Part shown: one piece after another, positions 32,277 through 40,384 of the stretch
Position numbering within the stretch: position 1 is the stretch's first letter
Layout of the letters: every line of letters starts with the position of its first letter
Source: Sphingobacteriales bacterium
GTDB lineage: Bacteria; Bacteroidota; Bacteroidia; Chitinophagales; Chitinophagaceae
Assembly: GCA_003963365.1 (NCBI GenBank)
Contig: RXJG01000002.1
Span: forward strand, 513,722-577,721
Length of the DNA stretch: 64,000 nt
Reading direction: 5' to 3'
Made by a program: the position numbers and the translations under genes
The notes under the pieces: generated by a model
Told to the model about the DNA's origin: nothing
The model's input: the letters and a program-made list of their open reading frames with translations, nothing else
Database searches by the model: none

Positions 32277-32995
32277 TGCAGGGTTTTTTGGCCGGGTAAA
32301 CCAATACGGTCTAATGTTTTCATATAAAGATTGAGTGCATTACCCCGTATAACCGACAGATCCAGTTGTGCATGATGCAGGGACTCTTTCATGCAACTGT
32401 CTTTACAAACACCGCAATGGCCTTTGAGATCAGATTTGGCGGTCCATTCGCCCAGTATAGTCATACAATCTTTATGTATCTGTTCTATCTTAAGAAAAAA
32501 AGCGAGGGGATCTTTATCCATCTCTGCCCTCAACAGGTCAATGGAGTGTTCAATATGTTCTTCTTCTTCTTTAGAAATAGCAAGAAATAATTCTCCAATA
32601 TCGTTTTGCAGCGCTTCACCCGTATCTTTATACATACTTACCGCAAAACATTCCAGCATTACTTCCTGTATGATTATGCAGCCAATAAAATCTTTTTGCG
32701 CAGCATATTTTAAAAAGCACTCACGAACACTTTTCCAGTAGTAACCGTTTAGATTGATGACGGGCTCCAGCTGATGTTTTTGGGCGATAGCCATAAATCC
32801 TTCGGCATGGCCTCTTTCGCAATTAGCATGTTCCACTGCTTCCATTTTTTCAAGTACATCATCCACACTGTCGCAGAGAGTGGCAAAATTGCTCATGCCA
32901 ACCAGTTCACCGGTAATAGCCTGGGATAGAATGTCAGTAACAAGATGCCAGTATTCTGCACTTTGTTGTGTGTGGGAGTTTTGTGTAGCCAGCAT
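32252..32995 (-). CDS. Aldehyde-deformylating oxygenase homologue (ferritin-like di-iron)
   Basis: 247 residues. The six di-iron ligands of cyanobacterial ADO are all found in register: E30 (ITGELVG), E60 and H63 (CERGHAEGFMAIA), E115 (EVMLECFAVSMY), E144 and H147 (EEEEHIEH). These are nearly the same residue numbers as recalled for the Synechococcus enzyme. In cyanobacteria ADO turns a fatty aldehyde into an alkane plus formate. Unlike those proteins, this one has a loop with three cysteines (HCGVCKDSC, about residue 195) before the final helices. It is co-encoded with the reductase homologue. A related oxygenation other than deformylation cannot be excluded. Confidence 0.87.
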   Translation of the reverse strand: MLATQNSHTQQSAEYWHLVTDILSQAITGELVGMSNFATLCDSVDDVLEKMEAVEHANCERGHAEGFMAIAQKHQLEPVINLNGYYWKSVRECFLKYAAQKDFIGCIIIQEVMLECFAVSMYKDTGEALQNDIGELFLAISKEEEEHIEHSIDLLRAEMDKDPLAFFLKIEQIHKDCMTILGEWTAKSDLKGHCGVCKDSCMKESLHHAQLDLSVIRGNALNLYMKTLDRIGLPGQKTLQWIIQLPA

Positions 32996-33016
32996 AAAAT
33001 TGGTTTTAATGAATGA

Positions 33017-34060
33017 TTAAATAACGCTGTAATCTTCAAAGGTGATGCCGGTATTAATTTGTTTCAACAGGAGGGGGTGTTGTTGCAGGCTGGTGATGTA
33101 TCCGTTGGACTGGAAGGTAAACATACTTTGAGGTCCTACCAGTTTCTCAAGGATGCTGTCTTTTTCTTGTACGGTAAAAGATACAAAATGAAATCCATTC
33201 TGAAAGGCATCATGCCGGATTTTTTTTAAAATGGCAAGAAATTCTTTTTCTGCGCCGGGCACAAAAGCATAATAACGGATGTATAAAATTTTTAATGGCT
33301 GATTTTTTACTGGTACTTCAGGTAACGGATATACCTTTTTGGAAATACGCAGCAGGATGAGCAGCATACCGGTAAAAAATGGGTGGCCTATTACTACATT
33401 TTGTTTAAAAGGCAGTGGATTAAATACGGTTGCGGCAGCTTTTATTTCCTGATCTTTCTGCCATATATAATGCGTGGAATCGCTTTCTGTTTTTATTAAG
33501 GGATGAAGGGAGAACCGGGAAAAATAATTTTGGTAAAAAGAATCCAGGCGGGCCATTGGCTGATGAACTGATATAAACGGGAAAACCCGGTTACATTTCC
33601 GGGGGAGCAACTGGTGTACTTTAAACACACCCGTATTTTCAAACGGAGTAAAACCTGCCCTTGCACCTTTGAATAGTTTCTGTACTGCGGTATTGCCTGC
33701 AGCCGTGGTACAAAGTACCAGGTCAGCATTTATTCTCTTCAATTCTTCCGCCATCGCTTTTAACAAACGAAAAGCAACCGGGCTGCGGGTATACAAAGGA
33801 TGAACCTTTAAATCACCAAGATAGTAAACGGGATATACATTACCATTAACAACAGCATAGTGCATGGAACAGGAAACCGAACCAATTAACTGTTGCTCCA
33901 GCTCTGCTACCAGTACAATATAGTTCCCTCTTTTTCTGAGCAGTTCAAAAAAATCAGGCTTACGATCAATGCGTAAACTGATAATACCTTCCATGGGTGC
34001 AAGACCAGTTAAGGCAATCAGTTTCTCATTATCCTGTATAGTTGCCCTGCGGACAATCAT
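33017..34060 (-). CDS. GNAT-family N-acyltransferase, probably double-domain
   Basis: A 347-residue protein that opens as a GNAT: IVRRATIQDNEKLIALTGLAP, then YIVLVAELEQQLIGSVSCSMHYAVVN, YYLGDLKVHPLYTRSPVAFRLLKAMAEEL. This is the acetyl-CoA-binding region, though its usual R/Q-x-x-G-x-G/A loop is degenerate (TRSPVAFRLL). The second half again shows a GNAT-like strand-helix pattern (LYIRYYAFVPGAEKEFLAILKKIRHDAF). Such tandem proteins can acylate amines with long chains. It heads the island operon, so an amino group, for example on a homoserine unit, is a possible target. The specificity is not readable. Confidence 0.72.
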   Translation of the reverse strand: MIVRRATIQDNEKLIALTGLAPMEGIISLRIDRKPDFFELLRKRGNYIVLVAELEQQLIGSVSCSMHYAVVNGNVYPVYYLGDLKVHPLYTRSPVAFRLLKAMAEELKRINADLVLCTTAAGNTAVQKLFKGARAGFTPFENTGVFKVHQLLPRKCNRVFPFISVHQPMARLDSFYQNYFSRFSLHPLIKTESDSTHYIWQKDQEIKAAATVFNPLPFKQNVVIGHPFFTGMLLILLRISKKVYPLPEVPVKNQPLKILYIRYYAFVPGAEKEFLAILKKIRHDAFQNGFHFVSFTVQEKDSILEKLVGPQSMFTFQSNGYITSLQQHPLLLKQINTGITFEDYSVI

Positions 34061-34149
34061 TATTGTAAGTTACAAAAGATGATTTTACACAAAATCAGTA
34101 ATCTTAAAACAATTTTTCTTAAAGTACAAGCTTTGGTATCTTCACTGTA

Positions 34150-34242
34150 ATGAGAACTATCCGTCATGCTGATGCGGGTTATGATATTGCATTGGATACA
34201 GCGAGGAAGAATGGGTTGGATATAAATGAAAGACTGAAGTAA
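34150..34242 (+). pseudogene. Stranded 3' end of a second hutU copy
   Basis: The frame reads [30 protein letters not shown] and stops. This is the exact C-terminus of urocanase with one replacement (Lys to Leu) and mostly synonymous base changes. Homology with the intact hutU begins a few bases after the apparent ATG and ends at the stop codon. It marks the right border of the island. It is not expected to be a functional gene. Confidence 0.87.
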
Positions 34243-34328
34243 AAATTCAAAAGTCAAAATTCAAAAATAAAAAGGTTTTTGTTTTTACATCATCAAATTT
34301 TCAAATCACCAAATCACCAAATCAATCA
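34243..34328. repeat. TCAAATTTTCAAATCACCAAATCACC low-complexity repeat
   Basis: AATTCAAAAGTCAAAATTCAAAAA and CATCAAATTTTCAAATCACCAAATCACCAAATCAATC fill the gap between the stranded hutU tail and the isomerase gene. The same vocabulary borders the broken four-helix-bundle gene. It probably belonged to the original downstream side of hutU. Confidence 0.55.
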
Positions 34329-35243
34329 ATGCCCACCACCCGTAGAAAGTTCATCATCAATACCGCCATGCTCACCGGAGCAGCTGCACTCGGTATGTCA
34401 TTTGCCCCAAAGAAAGCACCCAAACTTTCTTTCTCCACTCTCGGCTGTCCTGATTGGGATTTTAATACCATTGTTGATTTTGCGGCAAAGAATAATTACA
34501 GGGGCATTGAGATAAGGGGTATTCAACGGCAAATGGATTTAACCCTGTGCAAGGAATTCAGCAAAGAAAATATAGCAGCCACCAAAGAACAGCTGACAAA
34601 AAATAATTTACGCATCATCAATCTTGGTGCCTCTGCCAACCTACATACTGCCGAACCAAAAGAAAGAAAAAAGAATTTAGATGAAGCCAAACGTTTTATT
34701 GATTTGGCCAGTGAATTGAATTGCCCATATATAAGAGTGTTCCCTAACAATCTTCCCAAAGATTCAGCAAAAGAAGAAGCACTGCAGCTTATCAGCAACG
34801 GACTAATAGAACTTGGCAACTACAGCAAAGACAAAAACGTAAGGGTGCTGATGGAAACACATGGAGATCTGGTGCACACCAAAGACCTTATCACTGTTAT
34901 GCAGGCAGCTAAGTTTGCGCATGTGGGTTTGGTATGGGATGTATGTAATATGTGGGTCATCACCAAAGAATCACCTAAGCAAGTGTACCAGCAGTTAAAA
35001 CCGTGGATACATCATACGCATATAAAAGATGCGGTGCTAAAGGACGGTAATCCCAATTATGTATTACTCGGCAAAGGTGAAGTGCCCATCTTTGAAGCGA
35101 TAGATGTGCTGCGTAAAAATAATTACAAAGGCTACTACAGCTTTGAATGGGAAAAACTCTGGCACCCGGAAATTCTGGAACCGGAAGTAGCGATAGCGGA
35201 TTACCCGGTAGCGATGAATAAGCATTTTAATAATGAGAAATAA
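34329..35243 (+). CDS. Twin-arginine-exported sugar phosphate isomerase/epimerase-like TIM barrel
   Basis: 304 residues with a twin-arginine signal (TTRRKFIINTAMLTGAAALG) and a xylose-isomerase-like barrel. Probable metal ligands are Glu in VLMETHGD, Asp in VWDVCNMW, His in HHTHIKD and Glu in YSFEWEKLW. Such proteins are abundant in Bacteroidota and act on sugars or inositols in the periplasm, often with GMC or Gfo/Idh oxidoreductases; a GMC gene follows on the same strand. Individual substrates are not predictable. Confidence 0.85.
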   Translation: MPTTRRKFIINTAMLTGAAALGMSFAPKKAPKLSFSTLGCPDWDFNTIVDFAAKNNYRGIEIRGIQRQMDLTLCKEFSKENIAATKEQLTKNNLRIINLGASANLHTAEPKERKKNLDEAKRFIDLASELNCPYIRVFPNNLPKDSAKEEALQLISNGLIELGNYSKDKNVRVLMETHGDLVHTKDLITVMQAAKFAHVGLVWDVCNMWVITKESPKQVYQQLKPWIHHTHIKDAVLKDGNPNYVLLGKGEVPIFEAIDVLRKNNYKGYYSFEWEKLWHPEILEPEVAIADYPVAMNKHFNNEK

Positions 35244-35275
35244 GAAAGGTGAAATAAGGAATGAGAAAGTAAATG

Positions 35276-35350
35276 TTCACGCAAAGGCGCTAAGACGCAA
35301 CGGGTAAGTTCGCAAAAAAAAACGTAGCGCCGCTGCGCCGTGGCATGAAA
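35276..35350. repeat. CACGCAAAGGCGC palindrome before the GMC gene
   Basis: TTCACGCAAAGGCGCTAAGACGC at the left pairs imperfectly with GCGCCGCTGCGCCGTGGCATGAA at the right. It is preceded by AATAAGAAAGGTGAAATAAGGAATGAGAAAG, nearly identical to the flank of the copy after pyrB. It is followed by CAACATTCATCATTCAAAATTCAACATAAT low-complexity DNA. Confidence 0.7.
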
Positions 35351-35404
35351 TAAAAATAAGCAACTAATTCAACATTCATCATTCAAAATTCAACATAATA
35401 AAAA

Positions 35405-37096
35405 GTGCCTCAACCCTTAACTAAAGCAAAACAACAAAACACTTACGATGCTATTGTGGTAGGCTCCGGCATCAGCGGCGGATGGGCGGCTAAAGAATTG
35501 TGTGAAAAAGGATTAAAAGTATTAATGCTCGAGCGGGGAAGAATGGTGGAGCATCCCAAAGATTATATTACTACCAATAAAAGTTTATGGGAGTTTGAGC
35601 ACCGGCTCAATTTATCTATTGATGATAAACAAACACATCCCATACAAAGCCGTCACTGGTCTTTCAGGGAAGACAATAAACATTTTTACATTAACGATCA
35701 GCAAAATCCTTACGAAGAGAAACAACGGTTCGACTGGATACGGGGCGATGTTGTTGGCGGACGATCCTTGTTATGGTCAAGAGCTACTTACCGCTGGAGC
35801 GACCTGGATTTTGAAGCCAACCTCAAAGATGGGCATGGGGTAGACTGGCCCATCCGTTATAAAGATATTGCGCCGTGGTACGATTATGTAGAACGTTTTA
35901 TTGGGGTGAGCGGCAGCAAAGAAAATATTCCGCAGTTGCCGGATGGTATCTTTCAGCCGCCTTTTGAAATGAATGCGGTGGAAAAACATTTCAAGCAGCA
36001 AATAGAATCGCATTATCCCGACCGTAAAGTAATTATGGGCCGCAGTGCTAACTTAACGGCTCCCGTAAAAGACCGCGGACTTTGCCAGAGCCGCAATCTC
36101 TGTCACCGTGGTTGTCCATGGGGTGCTTACTTCAGTACTAACGCCAGCACCATGCCGGCAGCTTTTGCCACCGGTAATCTTACGCTGAAAAGCGGTGCAC
36201 TGGTAAATAAAGTATTGTACAATGAAGCAACGCAAAGAGCTGAAGGGGTGGAAGTGATACATACCGATACCAGACAAACAGAAACCTTTTACGCCAAATT
36301 GATTTTCCTCAACGCCTCTACGGTGGCTACAGCTTTTATATTGCTCAACTCGGTAAGCAACCGTTTCCCCAATGGACTGGGTAATGGCAGCGACCAGGTA
36401 GGCCGCAACCTGATGGATCATCACAAAGGACTGGGCTTTGAAGCAGGCGTGGAAGGTTTTGCTGATAGTTATTACAGCGGTTACCGCCCGGTGCCTTTGT
36501 ATATACCCCGTTTTGAAAATGTAAAAGAGAGTAACCCCCATTTTGTGAGGGGTTATCATTACGGTGCTTCTGCTTACCGGCCAAGGCAAAGCAACGGTGC
36601 TCCCCTTGGTGAAGAACTGAAACAAGCCCTTAGCGAACCCGGTGACTGGCGCATAGGTTTGTATGCTTTTGGTGAATGCCTGCCTTATTCCGATAACCGC
36701 ATTACGCTAAGTAAGGATAAGCAGGACCCATGGGGAAGGCCACAGGTAGTAATGGATTGTTCTTTTAAAGAGAACGAGCACCGCATGCATGAACAGATTA
36801 AAACCAACGGTCTGGAAATGCTGGAAGCAGCCGGTTATAAAAACCCGCAGGTGAGCGGAAGCATCAGTTACCCCGGTAATGCCAACCACGAAATGGGTAT
36901 TGCCCGTATGGGCCGTGATGCGAAGACCAGTGTCTTAAATGCTTTCAATCAAATGCACGAAGTACCCAATGTATTTATTACCGATGGCAGTTGCATGACG
37001 AGCAGCTCCTGTGTAAACCCCTCGCTTACCTATATGGCGCTGACTGCCCGTGCCTGCGATTATGCGGTTACTGCGTTGAAGAAAGGGGAGTTGTGA
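35405..37096 (+). CDS. GMC family oxidoreductase
   Basis: A 563-residue FAD protein. AIVVGSGISGGWAAKELCEKGLKVLMLERGR is the dinucleotide motif and GDVVGGRSLLWSRATYRW the GMC substrate/FAD region. CHRGCPWGAYFST is a short Cys motif seen in gluconate-dehydrogenase-like GMC proteins. The C-terminal NVFITDGSCMTSSSCVNPSLTYMALTAR contains the position of the catalytic pair; the usual His is not obvious and Asn probably serves. It appears to start with GTG, in DNA lacking an SD. The gluconate-2-dehydrogenase subunit-3-like partner usually found next door is absent; repeats flank both ends, which may hide its loss. Confidence 0.88.
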   Translation: MPQPLTKAKQQNTYDAIVVGSGISGGWAAKELCEKGLKVLMLERGRMVEHPKDYITTNKSLWEFEHRLNLSIDDKQTHPIQSRHWSFREDNKHFYINDQQNPYEEKQRFDWIRGDVVGGRSLLWSRATYRWSDLDFEANLKDGHGVDWPIRYKDIAPWYDYVERFIGVSGSKENIPQLPDGIFQPPFEMNAVEKHFKQQIESHYPDRKVIMGRSANLTAPVKDRGLCQSRNLCHRGCPWGAYFSTNASTMPAAFATGNLTLKSGALVNKVLYNEATQRAEGVEVIHTDTRQTETFYAKLIFLNASTVATAFILLNSVSNRFPNGLGNGSDQVGRNLMDHHKGLGFEAGVEGFADSYYSGYRPVPLYIPRFENVKESNPHFVRGYHYGASAYRPRQSNGAPLGEELKQALSEPGDWRIGLYAFGECLPYSDNRITLSKDKQDPWGRPQVVMDCSFKENEHRMHEQIKTNGLEMLEAAGYKNPQVSGSISYPGNANHEMGIARMGRDAKTSVLNAFNQMHEVPNVFITDGSCMTSSSCVNPSLTYMALTARACDYAVTALKKGEL

Positions 37097-37137
37097 GTGG
37101 TGAGTAGCGAGTTGCGGGAGGCGAGTAGTGGGAATGG

Positions 37138-37193
37138 TGAATAATGAATAATGAATAATGAATAATGAATAATGAATAATGAATAGTGAATCA
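37138..37193. repeat. TGAATAA heptamer tandem array
   Basis: Six perfect and two imperfect copies of TGAATAA follow each other right after the GMC gene. An array of this kind can change copy number by slippage. No gene is affected, as it lies in non-coding DNA. Confidence 0.9.
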
Positions 37194-37220
37194 AGATACT
37201 CAACTGTTATATCTTTTACT

Positions 37221-37473
37221 ACCGTCATTGCGAGACTTGCGTAGCTTGTCGTGGTAATCTCCTGACTGAAAGAGAAACTCAACCAATGCTCCTTTCTTGT
37301 CATTCCGTGTATGCCGGGAATCTCAGAGGGTTTAATACTGATGAATGTTATAATCTCGGGGATGTCTCCTGCGTTGACATGACAACACGGGTGTGCCTGC
37401 GATTATCGGTGAAGGAGTTGAAGAAAGGGGAAGGTGTGATGCTTGTTTCGTGGGACACGAACCAAGGCGGTTG
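37221..37473. repeat. 253-bp direct repeat, copy 1
   Basis: This segment recurs 319 bases downstream with three differences noted by eye. It is a patchwork of elements known from many environmental genomes: GTCATTGCGAGACTTGCGTAG, GTCATTCCGTGTATGCSGGGAATCTC, and TTCGTGGGACACGAACCAAG, which contains TTCGTG.. / ..CACGAA palindromes. The two 60-75-residue ORFs in the track at these places are the same non-gene read twice. Confidence 0.9.
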
Positions 37474-37539
37474 AATGTCATAGTCTCTGAGATGTCTCAC
37501 TACGTTCGACATGACCAGAAGGGGACTATTACTCCCCAC

Positions 37540-37792
37540 ACCGTCATTGCGAGACTTGCGTAGCTTGTCGTGGCAATCTCCTGACTGAAAGAGAAACTCA
37601 ACCAATGCTCCTTTCTTGTCATTCCGTGTATGCGGGGAATCTCAGAGGGTTTAATACTGATGAATGTTATAATCTCGGGGATGTCTCCTGCGTTGACATG
37701 ACAACACGGGTGTGCCTGCGATTATCGGTAAAGGAGTTGAAGAAAGGGGAAGGTGTGATGCTTGTTTCGTGGGACACGAACCAAGGCGGTTG
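37540..37792. repeat. 253-bp direct repeat, copy 2
   Basis: The second copy, with three substitutions relative to copy 1, is separated from it by 66 bases that hold another element (GAGATGTCTCACTACGTTCGACATGAC). It ends about 20 bases before the stop of the minus-strand membrane protein. The near identity shows the duplication is recent. Confidence 0.9.
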
Positions 37793-37814
37793 CCACCATT
37801 GCAGCAAAACGCTG

Positions 37815-38369
37815 TTAGCTGAATTGCATTGTTGAAACATGTTCAAATGTTCTTGTAAATCGCTTTACATTTCTTGTGTTTTGTCCCCAAGCGATTGCTT
37901 GTGTTGCATAAGTGTCAACATTGCATATATTATTGATGAATATTCTGTTGTCTGTAATTACAACCGAGAACATCTGGTCAGCCCAAGTGATGATGCCAAA
38001 AATTTCTGTATAAGCTTCGATGAAGCCCTTGTTGTCAACTTTTATTTGCCATTTTAGCTCTTGTAGTGTCGCTTTAACAGCCTTATAATTGTCTTGCTTC
38101 GAAAGATTTGTTTCTAACTCTGTTAGCCGTAACGAGTTCTTTTGATGCAAGTAAAGTAGTCCCGCCGTAAGTGGAAACACAATAAAAATGGCGAAGTACG
38201 GCGACTTATAGTGTCCTTCTTGGTTGATGAACCCTTTCGCTATCAAGAACCAGAAGAAAATCGAGAGACCTGTCACAATAAAAGTGTCCATATAGTACCG
38301 TCGCTTTCGTCCTCTCGACAAGTGCAAGCGTTTTGTTTGTGTCATCTCTTGCTGCTGTAGGGTTGTCAT
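37815..38369 (-). CDS. Membrane protein of unknown function
   Basis: A 184-residue protein with a basic N-terminus (KRLHLSRGRKRRYYMD), two transmembrane helices (TFIVTGLSIFFWFLIAKGF and YFAIFIVFPLTAGLLYLH) and a soluble alpha/beta C-terminal domain that may be cytoplasmic (NLSKQDNYKAVKATLQELKWQIKVDNKGFIEAYTE). The layout resembles small YcxB- or PH-like membrane proteins, with hydrophobic hairpin then beta-domain, but no family is certain. It lies alone between the duplicated repeats and a long empty gap. Confidence 0.68.
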   Translation of the reverse strand: MTTLQQQEMTQTKRLHLSRGRKRRYYMDTFIVTGLSIFFWFLIAKGFINQEGHYKSPYFAIFIVFPLTAGLLYLHQKNSLRLTELETNLSKQDNYKAVKATLQELKWQIKVDNKGFIEAYTEIFGIITWADQMFSVVITDNRIFINNICNVDTYATQAIAWGQNTRNVKRFTRTFEHVSTMQFS

Positions 38370-38908
38370 TGCATTTTAGCTAACTCAAAAATATGCGAAA
38401 GTTCCTCTTTGTTCAAACTTGAGCTTTTTTAAATAATAATTTAATTATCAAAAGATAAGAAAAAATGTTTTTGGAATAAAACTTTCGCAAATACAAATTT
38501 CTATTATCCGTTGCAAACGTTTATAATCGGATCTAATGTCTCCAATACCTTGGTTGGTTTCTGCCCTCATGCTTTGGTTCCTGTCCCCGGGAAACAAATA
38601 TCACAACCGGCATTATTATTCTTGTAATTCAAGGCAGTGAAGAATCTGAGAGAGCAGGAAAAATACCTCTTTAGTGGTATTGTTTATATTTAAGTAATCC
38701 ATTAACTTGTATGTAAATATTTAGTTGAAAAAGTCTGCACTTTAAAAACATCAATCCTCCTTTAGAAAATAAATAGCTTTAAACATCTTCGGTGGTGGTT
38801 ATCGGGTCTCATACCTCTGGCGATAACCTGTTCAAATAACAAGTCCGTTACTCCTGATAAGTTTACTTAAGGAAAATAAGTAAATACCTGACAAATAAAA
38901 TATACCGT
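38370..38908. other. 539-bp gap without a recognised gene
   Basis: AT-rich DNA upstream of a divergent pair. No credible ORF, RNA gene or long repeat was found by eye. The last 60 bases (AAGTTTACTTAAGGAAAATAAGTAAATAC) contain short TAAGT/ACTTA inverted strings that could be an operator of the following operon. Confidence 0.4.
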
Positions 38909-40384
38909 ATGGCAAAGAAAGTAACTATTAAGTGTTTAGTGGTTGGATGCCTGATTTTATTAATGCAGCCGGCAAATGCACAAAAAGGTGCACAATCAGA
39001 TCTTTTGCAGGGCAGGGTGTTGGAAGCAGGGTCAAACTCACCTGTTAAAAATGCAAAGGTGGTAATATATAATGCGGATGATAATAGTGTATTATTCAGA
39101 AAAAGTACAGATGATAAAGGTGTGTATGAAATAGTGTATGGTAATTTGCGAAATTTCAGGATTGAAGTTTCAAAAGTTTTTTATGAAAGCAATAGTGCAG
39201 GCCCTTATAATATAAGAGAAATTTTTTCATCCCCTAACCGGTCTATCCCTGATATTTTTTTAAAAAGCAACCTTGTATTTACACCGCCCAAAATTGATAC
39301 CCCTTTACCACAGGTACTTTTTGAAAGAAGAGTAAAGGAAGAACATATTTTTCCAAACGAAGACATTTTTGAATTGATCTATGCACTAAACCCGGGGCTG
39401 GATCGCCACAGGCCCATACCTTCCAATACACGTTTGGTAATGCCAAAGTTTCCCCGTCCTGAAAAAAGGGTGCGTAAGTCATTTCGTAAATCCCATAAAA
39501 AGGAAGTAAAGCCTGATAAAGAGCAAACAGCAAAATACCAAAGTAATACAACTGCTTTTAATGAAGTTTCAGCCAGATTTATTGCTGCTAACATACGGGC
39601 GGGAAGAGGTGTATCAGCAGATGCGGTACCGGCTGTTAAAAGATCATTGGAGACACTGGGTTCAGCAATAAATCAGTTTAAACAAAAAGCTTCCCATACA
39701 AGCAAAGCAGCATTAACGATAATGAACAGTGAATTAAGTATACTAAACCAGCTGTTGCAAAAAACAGTATCAGAAAACATCCTTTCATCCGAAACACGGG
39801 ATAAATATTATGCTATTAAAGAAAATATAGAACAATATTTTCATGTAGTATTTTTTAATGCGGGTGGGTTAAAACAAAATGAGTATAAGTTTGCTGTTAT
39901 GACGGGTGAAATAAAAAGAACGATTGTTTTCCATCCGGTTAAAAATAACAATGCTTCATTTTTTTCAATAAGTCTGCTGGGCGTGAATACAGTTAGTAGT
40001 TTGTACGGGACGAATCAATATGCAGCAACATTTTTATTTTCCGATCCCAATGATCCAAGACCATTTAATATTTATGTTTTTATTAATGACCCTGTAACCG
40101 GACAGGCAAGAAATTCTCCCGAAGAAAAAATATTTGACATTACCTATTTTCCTCCGGGGCTGGAAGCTGAAGACCCCATCAAGCCGGGTAATTTGCCGGC
40201 ATCGGTATCCACAGCATCTATTCCTCCTGCGAAGTTTACTTTCGTTATAGAAGATGCAAAACACAACCGGACCAGTTATGAAAAATATCTTGACCAGGAA
40301 ACATATAAAGATGAATCTGTAAGCTGGAGTCTTTTTCATAAAAGACCTTATAAACTGGTATTTTATTTAAACAATAACCAATGA
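38909..40384 (+). CDS. Secreted protein with carboxypeptidase-like and LysM-like segments
   Basis: 491 residues. The signal peptide (GCLILLMQPANAQ) is followed by a carboxypeptidase-regulatory-like Ig domain (LLQGRVLEAGSNSPVKNAKVVIYN...DDKGVYEI, about 30-110). Next is a LysM-like stretch (residues ~146-181: NEDIFELIYALNPGLDRHRPIPSNTRLVMPKF), then a basic linker, a helical region and a beta-rich C-terminus. No established family covers the whole protein. The next gene starts within its stop codon (ATGA overlap), and a PAAR protein follows. A cell-wall-associated envelope subunit of an injection apparatus is conceivable but unproven. Confidence 0.75.
   Translation: MAKKVTIKCLVVGCLILLMQPANAQKGAQSDLLQGRVLEAGSNSPVKNAKVVIYNADDNSVLFRKSTDDKGVYEIVYGNLRNFRIEVSKVFYESNSAGPYNIREIFSSPNRSIPDIFLKSNLVFTPPKIDTPLPQVLFERRVKEEHIFPNEDIFELIYALNPGLDRHRPIPSNTRLVMPKFPRPEKRVRKSFRKSHKKEVKPDKEQTAKYQSNTTAFNEVSARFIAANIRAGRGVSADAVPAVKRSLETLGSAINQFKQKASHTSKAALTIMNSELSILNQLLQKTVSENILSSETRDKYYAIKENIEQYFHVVFFNAGGLKQNEYKFAVMTGEIKRTIVFHPVKNNNASFFSISLLGVNTVSSLYGTNQYAATFLFSDPNDPRPFNIYVFINDPVTGQARNSPEEKIFDITYFPPGLEAEDPIKPGNLPASVSTASIPPAKFTFVIEDAKHNRTSYEKYLDQETYKDESVSWSLFHKRPYKLVFYLNNNQ

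Larger units (their letters stand above)
24797..34149. other. Biosynthetic island inserted at the 3' end of hutU
   Basis: About 9.4 kb lies between the functional 3' end of hutU and a second, diverged hutU 3' end. It contains eight genes: one PrpD-like gene on the plus strand and a tight seven-gene minus-strand operon. No integrase, transposase, tRNA or terminal inverted repeat is present, so the mechanism is unknown. The simplest reading is acquisition together with a foreign hutU tail that replaced the native one, leaving the old tail stranded on the right. Base composition does not differ obviously by eye. Confidence 0.65.

Noticed and set aside
37138-37193. CRISPR array
   Set aside because: The unit is seven bases without spacers, so it is a simple tandem repeat; no cas gene is present.
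37286-37835. Two ORFs (62 and 76 codons) with identical first 62 residues
   Set aside because: They are the same stretch read in both copies of the 253-bp repeat; composition is not protein-like and they start inside repeat elements.
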